Part shown: piece after piece, positions 55,102 through 64,000 of the stretch
Layout of the letters: every line of letters starts with the position of its first letter
Position numbering within the stretch: position 1 is the stretch's first letter
Assembly: GCF_005938745.2 (NCBI RefSeq)
Contig: NZ_VCBX02000001.1
Span: 2,452,001-2,516,000 of the forward strand
DNA length: 64,000 bases
DNA from: Rhodococcus sp. KBS0724
GTDB taxonomy: Bacteria > Actinomycetota > Actinomycetes > Mycobacteriales > Mycobacteriaceae
Direction of reading: 5' to 3'
The notes under the pieces: generated by a model
Told to the model about the DNA's origin: nothing
Databases searched by the model: none
What the model saw: the letters and a program-made list of their open reading frames with translations, nothing else
Position numbers and translations under genes: made by a program

Positions 55102-57078
55102 TCACGGGGAATCGATCGGCAGTTCGGCACGAAGTGCGGTGCCGCTTCCAGCTCGGGAAATGATCTCCAATTGGCCGCCGAGAGCTTCGACGCGATCTCG
55201 TATTCCTGTCAGGCCGGACCCTTTGGCTGGGTCGGCTCCTCCGGTCCCGTCATCTCGGACCGAGAGTTCGAGGTGTGTGCCGGCGGTTCTGGCCTGCAGG
55301 TGCACCTCCGATGCGCGAGCGTGTTTGGCCGCATTTGTCAGGGCTTCTGCCGCGACGTAGTACGCCGCTACTTCCGTTGATTCGGGCACGCGCGGCCCGA
55401 GGTGCAGGTCCAGGTCGACGGGAATGGCGGAGCGCCGGGCAAGTGCCTTCAATGCCGGGCCGAGACCTCCCTTCGAGCGGATTGCGGGATGGATTCCGCG
55501 TGAGATTTCTCGGAGATCGGCGGAGACGTCGTTGAGTCCGGCCACGATGTCGGAGATTTGTTCCTTGAGCGCCGCCGGTTCGGAGTCCGCCGACGCCTCG
55601 GCGGAGCGGAGCGCGAGACCCAGGGAGACGAGGCGCTGTTGCGCGCCGTCGTGCAGATCGCGTTCGAGTCTGTGCCGTGCGTCGTCGGCGGCAGCGACGA
55701 TCCGGGCGCGCGACGCGGTGAGCTGGGTGTGGGCTTGTGCGTTGGCGATTGCGGTTGCCAGAAGATCGGTGAAGTCGCCGACGCGCGCTTCGGTGTCGGG
55801 TGGTAGGGGATCGGGGCCGGTAGACCCGACTACCGCCGAGCCCCACAGGTTGCCGTCGACGACAATCGGCACGCCGACCTCCGAGTTCTGTGCTTTGTCG
55901 ATCCGGGCGGCGTGGCCGGTGCCGAAGACTCGTGCCGAAATACTCTTGCCGTCGACGGGTTCGGTGTGGCTGGTGACCAACGTGGACGTACCGTCGGGAG
56001 TGAAGTGATACAGACCGGTCGATCGGCTGCCGAGGGTACGGGCTAATTCTGCTGCTACGCAAGCGCATACGTCTGTTGTTGTGGCGCCGTGCGCAATCAG
56101 GGTCGCAACACGTCGTAGCGCGGCCTGTTGCTCGGCAAGTGTGCTCAATTCCGCATGGCTGGCCTCGATTGTCCGGCGGGCGTCGCGGCGCTCGGTTACA
56201 TCGCGGCCGGCCGCGTAGAGCGAATCGCGTGCAGGCACCGTGTTCCATTCGATCCATCGCGCGGAGCCGTCTTTGCAGACGAGTCGGATCTCGAATTGCG
56301 CAACCGGAATTCCGCGGGTCAGATCGTCGAGAACCTCGACAGTTCGTGGTCTGTCGGCGGGATGGACAAAATCCAGGAAGGGGTGCTCCAGCATTTCCCG
56401 CGACGTATATCCCAGTGCCTTCTCGAATGCCGGGTTCACTCGTTTGTAGAAACCGTCGAGGCCGCCGATGCAGAGCAGGTCGGACGAGAGATCGAAGAAC
56501 ATCTCGAAGTCTCCGCGACTGATTGCCACGGAGCGATCGACCGCCTCCCGAGCGCGGGTTGCGTGCAACAACTCCTCCAGTGACGGCACGACCTTTTCCC
56601 GGATGCGTTGGATCGACCGGCGGGGCAGGTCGGAGGGAACCAGCAGTGTGGCACCGCCGCGAAGCGGTATGGCCGAGCGGTGTCGATCGGACGGAACCAT
56701 ATCGAGTTCGAACGCCACAAACGGTAGCCCGAGTGCCTGCGCTACTCGTTCAGCGGCTGCGCCCATTGCCGAGGTGACATCAGTGGATCTCAGCGTGATG
56801 TGGGCTAGTTCCGCCTCGAGGTCAGGCACTCGACCCGGTGTGCCTGACGTGTCGGCACGTCGACGGAAGACCACTGCTGCGGCCCATCCCCACACGAGCG
56901 CGACCGCCAGGACGGCGATCAGGTGGAACAATCCGACCGCCTCGCCGGGGCTGATCCGCGCCAGCACCAGGCCCAACAGCAACTCCGTTGCGACAAACGT
57001 TGCGGCAAAGGCGATTCCGAGCGCGAGGCTGGGAGCAGTAAGCTGCGCCAACCGAGACGGTGATCGTTTCCACATCAT
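55102..57078 (-). CDS. PAS/GAF sensor histidine kinase (NarL-type partner)
   Basis: 658-aa kinase. Two N-terminal helices (LGIAFAATFVATELLLGLVL and GLFHLIAVLAVALVWGW) are followed by a PAS domain with PAC (about 210-325; DLSSDLLCIGGLDGFYKRVN ... DVTERRDARR), a GAF domain (about 335-460), a HisKA_3 domain with His476 in RDLHDGAQQRL, and an HATPase (EALTNAAKHARAS; DDGTGG; GSGLTGIRDRVEALGG). It phosphorylates the response regulator encoded just upstream. Signal unknown; GAF/PAS suggests a small molecule or redox cue. Confidence 0.93.
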   Translation of the reverse strand: MMWKRSPSRLAQLTAPSLALGIAFAATFVATELLLGLVLARISPGEAVGLFHLIAVLAVALVWGWAAAVVFRRRADTSGTPGRVPDLEAELAHITLRSTDVTSAMGAAAERVAQALGLPFVAFELDMVPSDRHRSAIPLRGGATLLVPSDLPRRSIQRIREKVVPSLEELLHATRAREAVDRSVAISRGDFEMFFDLSSDLLCIGGLDGFYKRVNPAFEKALGYTSREMLEHPFLDFVHPADRPRTVEVLDDLTRGIPVAQFEIRLVCKDGSARWIEWNTVPARDSLYAAGRDVTERRDARRTIEASHAELSTLAEQQAALRRVATLIAHGATTTDVCACVAAELARTLGSRSTGLYHFTPDGTSTLVTSHTEPVDGKSISARVFGTGHAARIDKAQNSEVGVPIVVDGNLWGSAVVGSTGPDPLPPDTEARVGDFTDLLATAIANAQAHTQLTASRARIVAAADDARHRLERDLHDGAQQRLVSLGLALRSAEASADSEPAALKEQISDIVAGLNDVSADLREISRGIHPAIRSKGGLGPALKALARRSAIPVDLDLHLGPRVPESTEVAAYYVAAEALTNAAKHARASEVHLQARTAGTHLELSVRDDGTGGADPAKGSGLTGIRDRVEALGGQLEIISRAGSGTALRAELPIDSP

Positions 57079-57215
57079 GGGCAGGACTCACATCGATCTC
57101 GCCGGGTTGCGGCTGAGGCAACCATCGAACCCAGCGCTGGCGAGGCGTCGGTTTCCTGTTTCAGTCTACGGCGGCGGCCTGTGACCAGGCTAACGAGCGT
57201 TGGCCGACCGGGTGA

Positions 57216-57920
57216 TCAGCGAGCCTCGAGATACGTGACAACGGCCAGTACCCTGCGGTGGTTCTCACCGGTCTCGGTGAGTTCCAGTTTGGTGAGAATA
57301 CTTCGAACGTGTTTTTCGACGGTGCCTGCAGTGACGCACAGTCGATGTGCGATACCTACGTTCGAACGACCCTCTGCCATCAAAGCCAGCACTTCCCGTT
57401 CGCGCGTGCTGAGAGCAGCGAGTGGGTCGTTGCGTCGGCGAGCCGTCACCAACTCTCGAACCAGTGCCGGATCGATTACTGCTGCGCCCTTGGCGACTCG
57501 CTGGAGGGTTTCGACAAAATCGTCCACGTCGGTGATGCGGCTCTTGAGCAGATAGCCGATCCCTTGACCGCTTGCGAGCAATTCCATGGCCTGCTCGACG
57601 TCGGCGTGCGCTGACAGGACCAGAATGCCGGTTTCCGGGAGTTCGTCGCGGATCACTTTGGCAGCGTCGAGTCCTTCGGTCGTATGAGTCGGTGGCATAC
57701 GGATGTCGACCACCACGAGATCAGGAGACGTTTCCCGGACCGAATCCAGCAATTGGTCAGCGTCGCCGGCCTGACCGACAACGTCGACGCCCGAGCGGGT
57801 GAGCAGGCTTGCGAGACCCTCGCGAAGTAAGACGTCGTCCTCGGCCAGCACCACTCGGATGGTGCCGTTGCTGGTCTTGTCTATATCTCGATGTGGTGCA
57901 ACGAAATTGAAATCAGTCAT
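57216..57920 (-). CDS. NarL/FixJ-family response regulator
   Basis: 234-aa regulator. The receiver has acidic residues in VVLAEDDVLLREGL, phospho-acceptor Asp in DLVVVDIRMPP (about residue 72) and Lys in YLLKSRI; the C-terminal LuxR HTH is LSTREREVLALMAEGRSNVGIAHRLCVTAGTVEKHVRSIL. It precedes the sensor kinase on the same strand, 137 bases away, forming a two-component pair. ATG 57920 chosen because the conserved region starts soon after. Confidence 0.93.
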   Translation of the reverse strand: MTDFNFVAPHRDIDKTSNGTIRVVLAEDDVLLREGLASLLTRSGVDVVGQAGDADQLLDSVRETSPDLVVVDIRMPPTHTTEGLDAAKVIRDELPETGILVLSAHADVEQAMELLASGQGIGYLLKSRITDVDDFVETLQRVAKGAAVIDPALVRELVTARRRNDPLAALSTREREVLALMAEGRSNVGIAHRLCVTAGTVEKHVRSILTKLELTETGENHRRVLAVVTYLEAR

Positions 57921-58339
57921 CGTCGGCTCCGAGACTCCCGGTCCATGACTTCGGTGTTCACCCAAACGTCGCCGGGCCGATCAACTTCGAGCCTACCGAG
58001 TTGCGGACTGCAGGGATATGCGCGGCGGGCGACCCGACCTGGGCGGCTCGGTGGTGGCATTGAAGGTAGCGGGAAGAACCGCGGTGGGGACAGTCGGTAG
58101 CGCAGATGGGCGCCAGCGGTGACGACATCGGTACGTGTGCCGACGATTCTGGGAGTCAGAAGTAATTTCGGGAGGCGACATGACCACATTGCAAGGAACA
58201 TCCGTGCCGTCAGCGCACTACCGGCAGGCGTGATGATCGTGGTCGGAAGATAGGCCTCCCGTCATCGCGACGTTCTTCCTCAGGAGGCACAGTTTCGCTA
58301 TCGACAAGCGGAGCCTCGTCAGTGATAAGGATTGCGACA
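57921..58339. other. 419-base intergenic region before the biosynthetic operon
   Basis: Divergent spacer between the response regulator and the 217-aa gene. No annotated-size gene is supported. It contains a 17-codon ORF at 58180-58233 with a very strong GGGAGG site (listed separately), and a GCCTCC/GGAGGC inverted pair (58253-58288) that could form a weak hairpin. Promoters must lie here, but none was recognised. Confidence 0.5.
58180..58233 (+). CDS. Possible leader peptide, 17 aa
   Basis: ATG with GGGAGG 4-5 bases upstream encodes MTTLQGTSVPSAHYRQA and stops with TGA. It sits 106 bases before the first gene of the NRPS operon. Short leader peptides with strong ribosome sites can attenuate biosynthetic operons, but the peptide has no run of one codon. 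Speculative. Confidence 0.3.
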   Translation: MTTLQGTSVPSAHYRQA

Positions 58340-58993
58340 ATGACGAATCGAATGGCGTATCAACGGATTGTAGGTACCAGATCACACATAGAATTCCTCA
58401 ATATCCTGGACGAGGAAGAACTCGATAATCCGAATCGGACTATGGGAATTCTTCGGAACTGGGCACGTCAGTACCTGACTGAACCGCATCAGGATTTGGG
58501 GCGAGCAGGTCCCGTGTGCCCGTTTACCGGGCCATCGCTGGAACGACGCCTTTTCTGGGCAGGAATTGTCGAAGGTGACGACATCGATTTTGCCTTGATG
58601 TCGAAGATCGCGCAGGACATGGCGGACGTATTTCCAGAATTGAGTCCGAGTGACGGGAAAGACGCAATATTCAAAGCGATTCTGGCGATATTTCCGGATC
58701 TGACCGATTTCTCCATTATCGATGCGGTTCAGTCGTACGGAAAGTCGACTTTCATCAACAAAGGTCTGATGTTGGGCCAGTTTTATCCAGGATGTACCAG
58801 GCCAGGGTTGTGGAATGACGACTTCAAGCCGCTCGATGCTCCGCTACCCATGCTGGCTGTGCGGCACATGGTCAGTACGGACTACCCGTTCTTGACAGAA
58901 CGTTCCGAATGGATGGCCGCGTACCTGAAGCGTTTTGCGCCGACTGTTCCGCCACCGGCGCGCGACTACATCGTCGCGAAAATGGAGTCGTAA
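58340..58993 (+). CDS. Unrecognised protein of NRPS neighbourhood (DUF6875-like?)
   Basis: 217-aa soluble protein, no signal peptide. Conserved-looking features: LGRAGPVCPFTGPSLERRLFW near residue 55, FYPGCTRPGLW near 150, and PLPMLAVRHMVSTDYPFL. These suggest an enzyme-like, possibly DUF6875-type domain; the family link is from memory and weak. ATG 58340 has AAGG upstream; GTG 58322 is an alternative. It is 41 bases before the YbaK gene, so likely in the same operon and part of the peptide pathway. Confidence 0.6.
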   Translation: MTNRMAYQRIVGTRSHIEFLNILDEEELDNPNRTMGILRNWARQYLTEPHQDLGRAGPVCPFTGPSLERRLFWAGIVEGDDIDFALMSKIAQDMADVFPELSPSDGKDAIFKAILAIFPDLTDFSIIDAVQSYGKSTFINKGLMLGQFYPGCTRPGLWNDDFKPLDAPLPMLAVRHMVSTDYPFLTERSEWMAAYLKRFAPTVPPPARDYIVAKMES

Positions 58994-59034
58994 CCACGGC
59001 GCGCTGGAATGCGAACGATCGGTAGGAGTGCACC

Positions 59035-59520
59035 GTGAATGAATTGCACGAACAAGTTGCTGCGGCGCTCGAAGAATTCCGACTCCCGATCGTCATCCAT
59101 GACCACTCGTCCTTCGAGCTGCCTGTTCTATCGCCGAATGATGTGTCGAGGACACTCGGGATTTCGTTGGGCCGGATCACGAAATCGGTCCTGCTGCAGC
59201 AACAGTCCGGTACTCGTTTCGTCCTTGCGGTGTGCCCGATCGATCGCCGGATCGACATGGCTTCGATTTCCCGTCATCTGGGGTTGGGACGGCTGGAAGT
59301 GGCGGTTGAGGCGAGCGTCTCGAAGAAATGTGGATATCAGCGTCTCGGAGTTTCACCACTCGGATTGCCGCGCGATGTTGTGGTGGTCATCGACACATCT
59401 CTGATGGCCTATCCCACTGTCGTGGTCGGCGGCGGAAACGTCGGCATCGAAGTCGAGCTGAGTCCGTGGGATCTTGCCGAAGCGTGCAACGCACAGATTG
59501 TGGAGATAACTGATGGATGA
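59035..59520 (+). CDS. YbaK/EbsC-family aminoacyl-tRNA deacylase-like protein
   Basis: 161-aa protein of the YbaK/ProX fold that hydrolyses mischarged tRNAs (e.g. Cys-tRNA-Pro or Ala-tRNA-Pro). Seen: LGISLGRITKSVLLQQQSG (conserved Lys), VCPIDRRIDMASISRHLGL and the C-terminal VVGGGNVGIEVELSP. GTG start with GTAGGAG upstream. Its last 8 bases overlap the NRPS start, so it is translationally coupled to a peptide synthetase, an unusual setting. It may edit a tRNA, release mis-loaded aminoacyl thioesters, or sense amino acids. Confidence 0.85.
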   Translation: MNELHEQVAAALEEFRLPIVIHDHSSFELPVLSPNDVSRTLGISLGRITKSVLLQQQSGTRFVLAVCPIDRRIDMASISRHLGLGRLEVAVEASVSKKCGYQRLGVSPLGLPRDVVVVIDTSLMAYPTVVVGGGNVGIEVELSPWDLAEACNAQIVEITDG

Positions 59521-62500
59521 AATTCGACCCAGTAGCGATATTCGCGTTCGCGAATCGAACGAGGACCAGGCACTTACTTCGGCCGATTCACCCTCCAACC
59601 CTTTCCCTCTGTCGTCGGCTCAATACGGTGTGTGGCTTGCGCAGCAACTCACCCCGGAATTGCCACACTGCATCGCCGAGTACGTCGAGTTTCACGGAGA
59701 AATCGATCTCACGCTGTTCCGTTCGGTGGCAGTGGCCGCGGGGCGAGAGGTTCAGTGGGCATTCCTCCGACTGATCGAGGTCGACGGTGAGCCGCGTCAA
59801 ATTCTTGATCCCAGTCAGGACAGCGAACTGGGATTTGTCGACTTTCGTGGTGAGCGCGATCCTGTCGCGGCGGCACACTCCTGGATGCGCGACGAATACA
59901 CAACGCCGACGGATCCCATGCGCGAGCGATTGATCGCGTCGTCGCTGCTGCAAATCGGCGATGCGCACTACCTCTGGTACGGCCGGGCTCACCACGTCGC
60001 GCTCGACGCCTACGCCGCGGTGACGATGGTCAACCGCATGGCCGTGATCTATTCAGCCGCGTTGGAGGGACGTGAACCGGCACCCAACCCGACGGCCGAC
60101 CTGCGTACCTTGTACGAACTCGACTGCGCCTACCGCGCCTCGACACGTTTCGAGTCCGATCGCATCTATTGGACCGAGCGACTCGAGGGAATGGCGGAAG
60201 GTACGTCTTTAGCTGAGCGGTACGCGATTCCGGTCGCCGCCGACACGCTGGTGGCGTCGGCGTTGGACGAGAATACCGTTGCGCGTCTGATGGATTCGGA
60301 AAAGCATGCGAGCGGAACGTCGGCCGCCACCATCATTGCCGGGTTTGCCTGCTACCTCTCCCGGATGACGGGGCACTTGGATGTCTGCGTGAAGATCCCC
60401 GTCTCCGGCAGGACAACTGCGGTGCTCCGTCGATCAGGCGGAATGCTTGTCAACATCGTTCCACTGCGGATCGATATCCGCCCCGACGACACCGTTGGCG
60501 AGCTTGTCGATCGTGTCCGTCTCGAGCTGACCGGCGCACTGCGGCATCAGCGTGGCAATCTCGAAGAAATCGCCCGTGGCTTGAATGCCGGTGCGCAGCG
60601 TTCCATGGCCGCCGGGCCGATTGTCAACGTGATGCTTTTTCGTCAGGAGATCAACTTCGGAAAGGTGCGCGGCGAGTTCCATGTGCTGACTTCAGGTCCG
60701 ATCGACGACCTGCTGGTGAACATCTATCAAAGTGGAATGCCGGCACAGACATTCGTCGAATTTCGGGGAAATCCGGGTCGCTATACGGAAGGTGAGTTGC
60801 ACTGCCATCATCAAGGCTGCGTCGGAGTTATCGAGGAATTTGCCGCGGCCGGGACACAGACACCGATCTCCACGATCCACCCGGCCAGCGCGTCGATAGG
60901 TAAACGGCGGCTGGAAGCTGAGCAAGACCTTGACTATTGGCGACACACCCTGGCAGGTCTGCCAGAGCGGCTGGACTTGCCGACGGATCGGCGACGATCG
61001 ACGGAGCGGTCCCCGCTGTTGGGCTTGCGCCAGGTCGAACTGGATGCCCAGTTACATCGCCACCTTGATCTCACCGCCCACGAGCACGGTTCGACTGTGT
61101 TTGCAGTGATGCATGCGGGTGTGGCGGTATTGCTTGCTCGCCTGGCCGCAGCCGACGATGTCGCGGTGGGAGTGCCGGTTCTCCGGCCGAACGAGTCAGC
61201 CGATTCAGTCGTCGACGCGGTTGTCTTGCGGACCCAGGTGGATCCGGATACTTCGTTTGCGAACCTCGTGGAACAGGTAAGCCGATGTGAGGGTGATGCA
61301 TTCGCTCATGCTCAGGTGCCGGTGGAACGTGTCGAGGAGGCACTTGGATCGACGCTGTTCCATGTCATGCTTGGCGTCCGTGGCAGTGAACCGACCACGA
61401 CGCCGGATGTGGCTGTCACCGCGCCCGACGCCTGTCATTCTTCGCGGAACTGCGACCTGAATATGACAGTAGCCGAAAGGTTTACCGATTCCGGTCGACC
61501 TTCGGGCATTGTGCTGGATCTAGATTTTGCCACCGACTTGTACAACCCGGAAACGATCGATGCTCTCCTCAAACGTCTGGTGGGCGTGCTCGAGTGTGGC
61601 GTCGCGAATCCCGAGGTTCGGATCGACGAGATCGATTTGCTGCTGCCGTCGGAGCATGAGCAGCTGACACCGGTGCGGGGCGTCGTAGCACTGACCCCAC
61701 GTACCTTGCCGCGGCTCTTTGCAGAGGCTGCCGCGACCGATCCGACTGCGGTTGCGGTGGTGGACGGTGATTGCACACTGACGTACGACGAGCTGGATCG
61801 CCGATCGAATCGACTGGCTCACTATCTGATCGGCCGCGCGGTAGGTCCAGAGTCGGTGGTGGCCATCGGACTGCCGCGGTCCGTCGACTCGGTGGTGGCG
61901 GTCTGGGCAGTCGCGAAGAGCGGCGCGGCCTTTGTGCCGGTCGATCCCCGATACCCGTCGGCTCGACTCGAACACATGCTCATCGATTCCGAGGCGTTGC
62001 TCGGTCTGACCAACGCCGGCTGTACCGGACAACTGCCGCAGACGGTTCCGTGGCTGGTGCTCGACGACCGGGTCACTGCTGCCGAGATCGCGGGTTCCCC
62101 CGAGACACCGGTGACCGACCGGGAACGGACGGCAGTACTTCACATCGATCATCCGGCCTACGTGATTTACACGTCCGGGTCGACCGGGATTCCGAAAGGT
62201 GTGGTGGTGCCGCACCGAGGGGTGTTCGACCTTACGACGGAACTATGCACACAACTTTCGACTGGGCCACAGGCGCGTGTATTGCACTGTGCATCTCCGA
62301 GTTTTGACGCGTCGGTGTTCGAATTCGTGTGGGCGTTCGGTGCGGGCGGACGATTGGTGATCGCCCCGCCAACGATGTACGGAGGTGGCGAACTCACAGC
62401 GCTACTCGATCGCGAGCAAGTCACACATGCCATCCTCACGCCATCCGCCCTGGCATCGCTGGACCCCGCAGGGCGCGCATCGCTTCAATGCCTTGTTGTT

Positions 62501-64000
62501 GCAGGAGAAGCGTGTTCGCCGGAGTTGGCGGGGCGGTGGTCGCCTGGTCGGTTGATGTTCGACGCCTACGGCCCGACAGAGGCGACGGTCATGGCAAATA
62601 TCAGGGTGATCGAGCCGGGCAGCGAGTTACTGACTCTCGGAGGTCCGATCCGCGGCGTCGAAGAAGTAGTACTCGACGATCGGTTGCGGCCGGTACCGGT
62701 CGGAGTGGTCGGAGAGTTGTATCTGGCCGGCGTCAGCTTGGCGCGTGGCTATCGGAACCAGATGGGAACAACAGCGTCGAGGTTTGTGGCGGATCCGTTC
62801 GGATTGCCGGGGCGCCGTATGTATCGCACCGGGGACACGGTGCGCTGGCGCCATGATCGGCAGGGCAGCCTGACACTCGAGTACTTGGGCCGCAACGATT
62901 TTCAAGTCAAGGTTCGTGGTTTCCGGATCGAACTCGGCGAGATCGATGCGGTAATGGCCGATCATCCGACCGTCGCTTTTGCGATCACCCTCGGACGCGT
63001 CGAAACCCACGGAAACACGACACTGGCGTCGTACGTGCTTCCGGCTGACGACCACGAAGTCGACCCAGCCGAATTGCGAACCCACGTGCAGGGATTGCTA
63101 CCCGACTACATGGTGCCGGCAACAATCACCGTGCTCGACACTATTCCGCTGACCCCGGTAGGGAAGCTCGATCGCGGCGCGCTGCCCGAACCAGATGTGG
63201 GGGCATCGAGCACCGCCTTCCGGCAGCCGCGAACTCCGATCGAGGAGACCATCGCCGGTATTTTCGGCGAGGTGCTGGACGTCGATCGCCTCGGCGCCGA
63301 CGCGCACTTCTTCAACCTCGGTGGCAATTCCCTGAGCGCGACCAAAGCAGTGGCCCGGATCAATTCAGCACTGAATGAGGGAATTGGCGTCCGGGACCTG
63401 TTCGACGCACCCACCGTGGCTGCGCTGGCCGAGTGGATCGAGCGGACCGACGGAAGGACATCCGTGGGGCCTGCTTTGGTGGCAGGTGTGCGACCCGAGA
63501 GAGTTCCGGTGTCCCTCGCCCAGCATCGCATGTGGCTCGTCAATCAGTTGGACACGTCGTCGCCCGCGTACAACATTCCTATCGCGCTCCGGCTGGCCGG
63601 TGAACTCGATATCGACGCTTTCCGAGCCGCGTTGACAGATGTCGTCGAGCGTCACGACACCCTTCGCACGGTGTACCCCGGATCGCCGGACGGTCCGCTC
63701 CAAGTGGTTGTTCCAACAGCTCAGGTATTGCCGGATTTGAATCCGCTCGAGGTGGCGAGTGAGAGCGAGCTGTCCGGGCACATCGAGCGGCTCGCGTCGT
63801 CCGGGTTTGATGTCACAGGCGAAGTCCCCGTGCGGATTGCGTTGTTCAAGGTCGGCCCAGAGCAGCACGTTCTGGTTATTGTCGTGCACCATATCGCCGC
63901 GGACGGTTCGTCGATGCCACCGCTGGCCCGCGATGTGATGACGGCATACACCGCGCGCGTGAACTGGCGTATTCCGGATTGGGCGCCGCTTCCCGCGACG
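59513..64000 (+). CDS. Non-ribosomal peptide synthetase (3' partial)
   Basis: Open for 1496 codons to the window edge from ATG 59513. Order: condensation domain 1 (~30-450) with HHVALDA at 160-166, the final Gly of HHxxxDG being Ala; a C-lobe-like half condensation segment (~465-715; DYWRHTLAGLPE at 474) with no HHxxxDG of its own; adenylation domain (~725-1240) with YTSGSTGIPKG at 886 and Lys in LTPVGKLDRG; carrier domain with Ser1273 in LGGNSLSA; next condensation domain with HHIAADG at 1459, cut by the edge. The specificity residues read, by hand alignment to GrsA, as D-A-F-I-V-A-A-V-M-K, suggesting a bulky hydrophobic or aromatic amino acid. Product unknown. Confidence 0.93.
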   Translation, partial: MDEIRPSSDIRVRESNEDQALTSADSPSNPFPLSSAQYGVWLAQQLTPELPHCIAEYVEFHGEIDLTLFRSVAVAAGREVQWAFLRLIEVDGEPRQILDPSQDSELGFVDFRGERDPVAAAHSWMRDEYTTPTDPMRERLIASSLLQIGDAHYLWYGRAHHVALDAYAAVTMVNRMAVIYSAALEGREPAPNPTADLRTLYELDCAYRASTRFESDRIYWTERLEGMAEGTSLAERYAIPVAADTLVASALDENTVARLMDSEKHASGTSAATIIAGFACYLSRMTGHLDVCVKIPVSGRTTAVLRRSGGMLVNIVPLRIDIRPDDTVGELVDRVRLELTGALRHQRGNLEEIARGLNAGAQRSMAAGPIVNVMLFRQEINFGKVRGEFHVLTSGPIDDLLVNIYQSGMPAQTFVEFRGNPGRYTEGELHCHHQGCVGVIEEFAAAGTQTPISTIHPASASIGKRRLEAEQDLDYWRHTLAGLPERLDLPTDRRRSTERSPLLGLRQVELDAQLHRHLDLTAHEHGSTVFAVMHAGVAVLLARLAAADDVAVGVPVLRPNESADSVVDAVVLRTQVDPDTSFANLVEQVSRCEGDAFAHAQVPVERVEEALGSTLFHVMLGVRGSEPTTTPDVAVTAPDACHSSRNCDLNMTVAERFTDSGRPSGIVLDLDFATDLYNPETIDALLKRLVGVLECGVANPEVRIDEIDLLLPSEHEQLTPVRGVVALTPRTLPRLFAEAAATDPTAVAVVDGDCTLTYDELDRRSNRLAHYLIGRAVGPESVVAIGLPRSVDSVVAVWAVAKSGAAFVPVDPRYPSARLEHMLIDSEALLGLTNAGCTGQLPQTVPWLVLDDRVTAAEIAGSPETPVTDRERTAVLHIDHPAYVIYTSGSTGIPKGVVVPHRGVFDLTTELCTQLSTGPQARVLHCASPSFDASVFEFVWAFGAGGRLVIAPPTMYGGGELTALLDREQVTHAILTPSALASLDPAGRASLQCLVVAGEACSPELAGRWSPGRLMFDAYGPTEATVMANIRVIEPGSELLTLGGPIRGVEEVVLDDRLRPVPVGVVGELYLAGVSLARGYRNQMGTTASRFVADPFGLPGRRMYRTGDTVRWRHDRQGSLTLEYLGRNDFQVKVRGFRIELGEIDAVMADHPTVAFAITLGRVETHGNTTLASYVLPADDHEVDPAELRTHVQGLLPDYMVPATITVLDTIPLTPVGKLDRGALPEPDVGASSTAFRQPRTPIEETIAGIFGEVLDVDRLGADAHFFNLGGNSLSATKAVARINSALNEGIGVRDLFDAPTVAALAEWIERTDGRTSVGPALVAGVRPERVPVSLAQHRMWLVNQLDTSSPAYNIPIALRLAGELDIDAFRAALTDVVERHDTLRTVYPGSPDGPLQVVVPTAQVLPDLNPLEVASESELSGHIERLASSGFDVTGEVPVRIALFKVGPEQHVLVIVVHHIAADGSSMPPLARDVMTAYTARVNWRIPDWAPLPAT

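Overview
The window reads as chromosomal DNA of a mycolic-acid-containing actinomycete, most likely Rhodococcus (erythropolis-like). The reasons are high G+C, frequent GTG starts, an Lsr2 nucleoid protein, an antigen-85-type mycolyltransferase, DUF2469 and DUF2631 proteins, a Rip1-type site-2 protease, and a gene order that largely follows, from memory, the M. tuberculosis block running from ffh to the Rv2864c-type penicillin-binding protein. No tRNA, rRNA, CRISPR array, prophage or insertion sequence was recognised.

Core region, 1-45785. It holds ffh (5' end cut), an amidohydrolase, rpsP-KH-rimM-trmD, then a roughly 10.5 kb insertion before rplS. The insertion carries a reductase/TetR pair, a sugar/cell-envelope group with a WecE-type aminotransferase, GT2, GtrA and a YfhO-like protein, an LppW-like lipoprotein, tex and a membrane protein. 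Next come rplS-lepB-rnhB-DUF2469, rtcB with a small partner, secreted proteins, a mycolyltransferase, yraN-comM-dprA, lsr2, a siderophore-interacting protein, an MFS exporter, xerC, a MinD/EspI-like ATPase, an M23 peptidase, rpsB-tsf-pyrH-frr-cdsA-methyltransferase, a citrate-lyase-like enzyme, a LapA-like protein, rlmN, dxr-rip1-ispG, a GNAT enzyme and a PBP lipoprotein. Together these cover translation, protein export, isoprenoid and phospholipid synthesis, DNA uptake/recombination and wall synthesis.

Accessory region, 45786-64000. A GAF-LuxR regulator (RamA-like) is divergent from an acyl-CoA synthetase. An operon follows that looks like aminophosphonate uptake and breakdown: an ABC transporter (binding protein, ATPase, two permeases), a phosphonatase-like HAD enzyme and an FAD oxidoreductase. 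It is divergent from a GntR regulator, with two near-identical palindromic operators between them. A two-component system comes next. The window ends in a probable biosynthetic operon: an unrecognised 217-aa protein, a YbaK-type deacylase overlapping the next start codon, and a large non-ribosomal peptide synthetase that runs off the end.

The most interesting signals are: the YbaK-NRPS coupling and an apparent extra half condensation domain; the phosphonate locus with no transaminase; a sharp G/T-biased composition block that ends inside comM; two tandem repeats that copy a gene's stop codon into all three frames; and an identical 16-bp promoter motif before rpsP and rplS.
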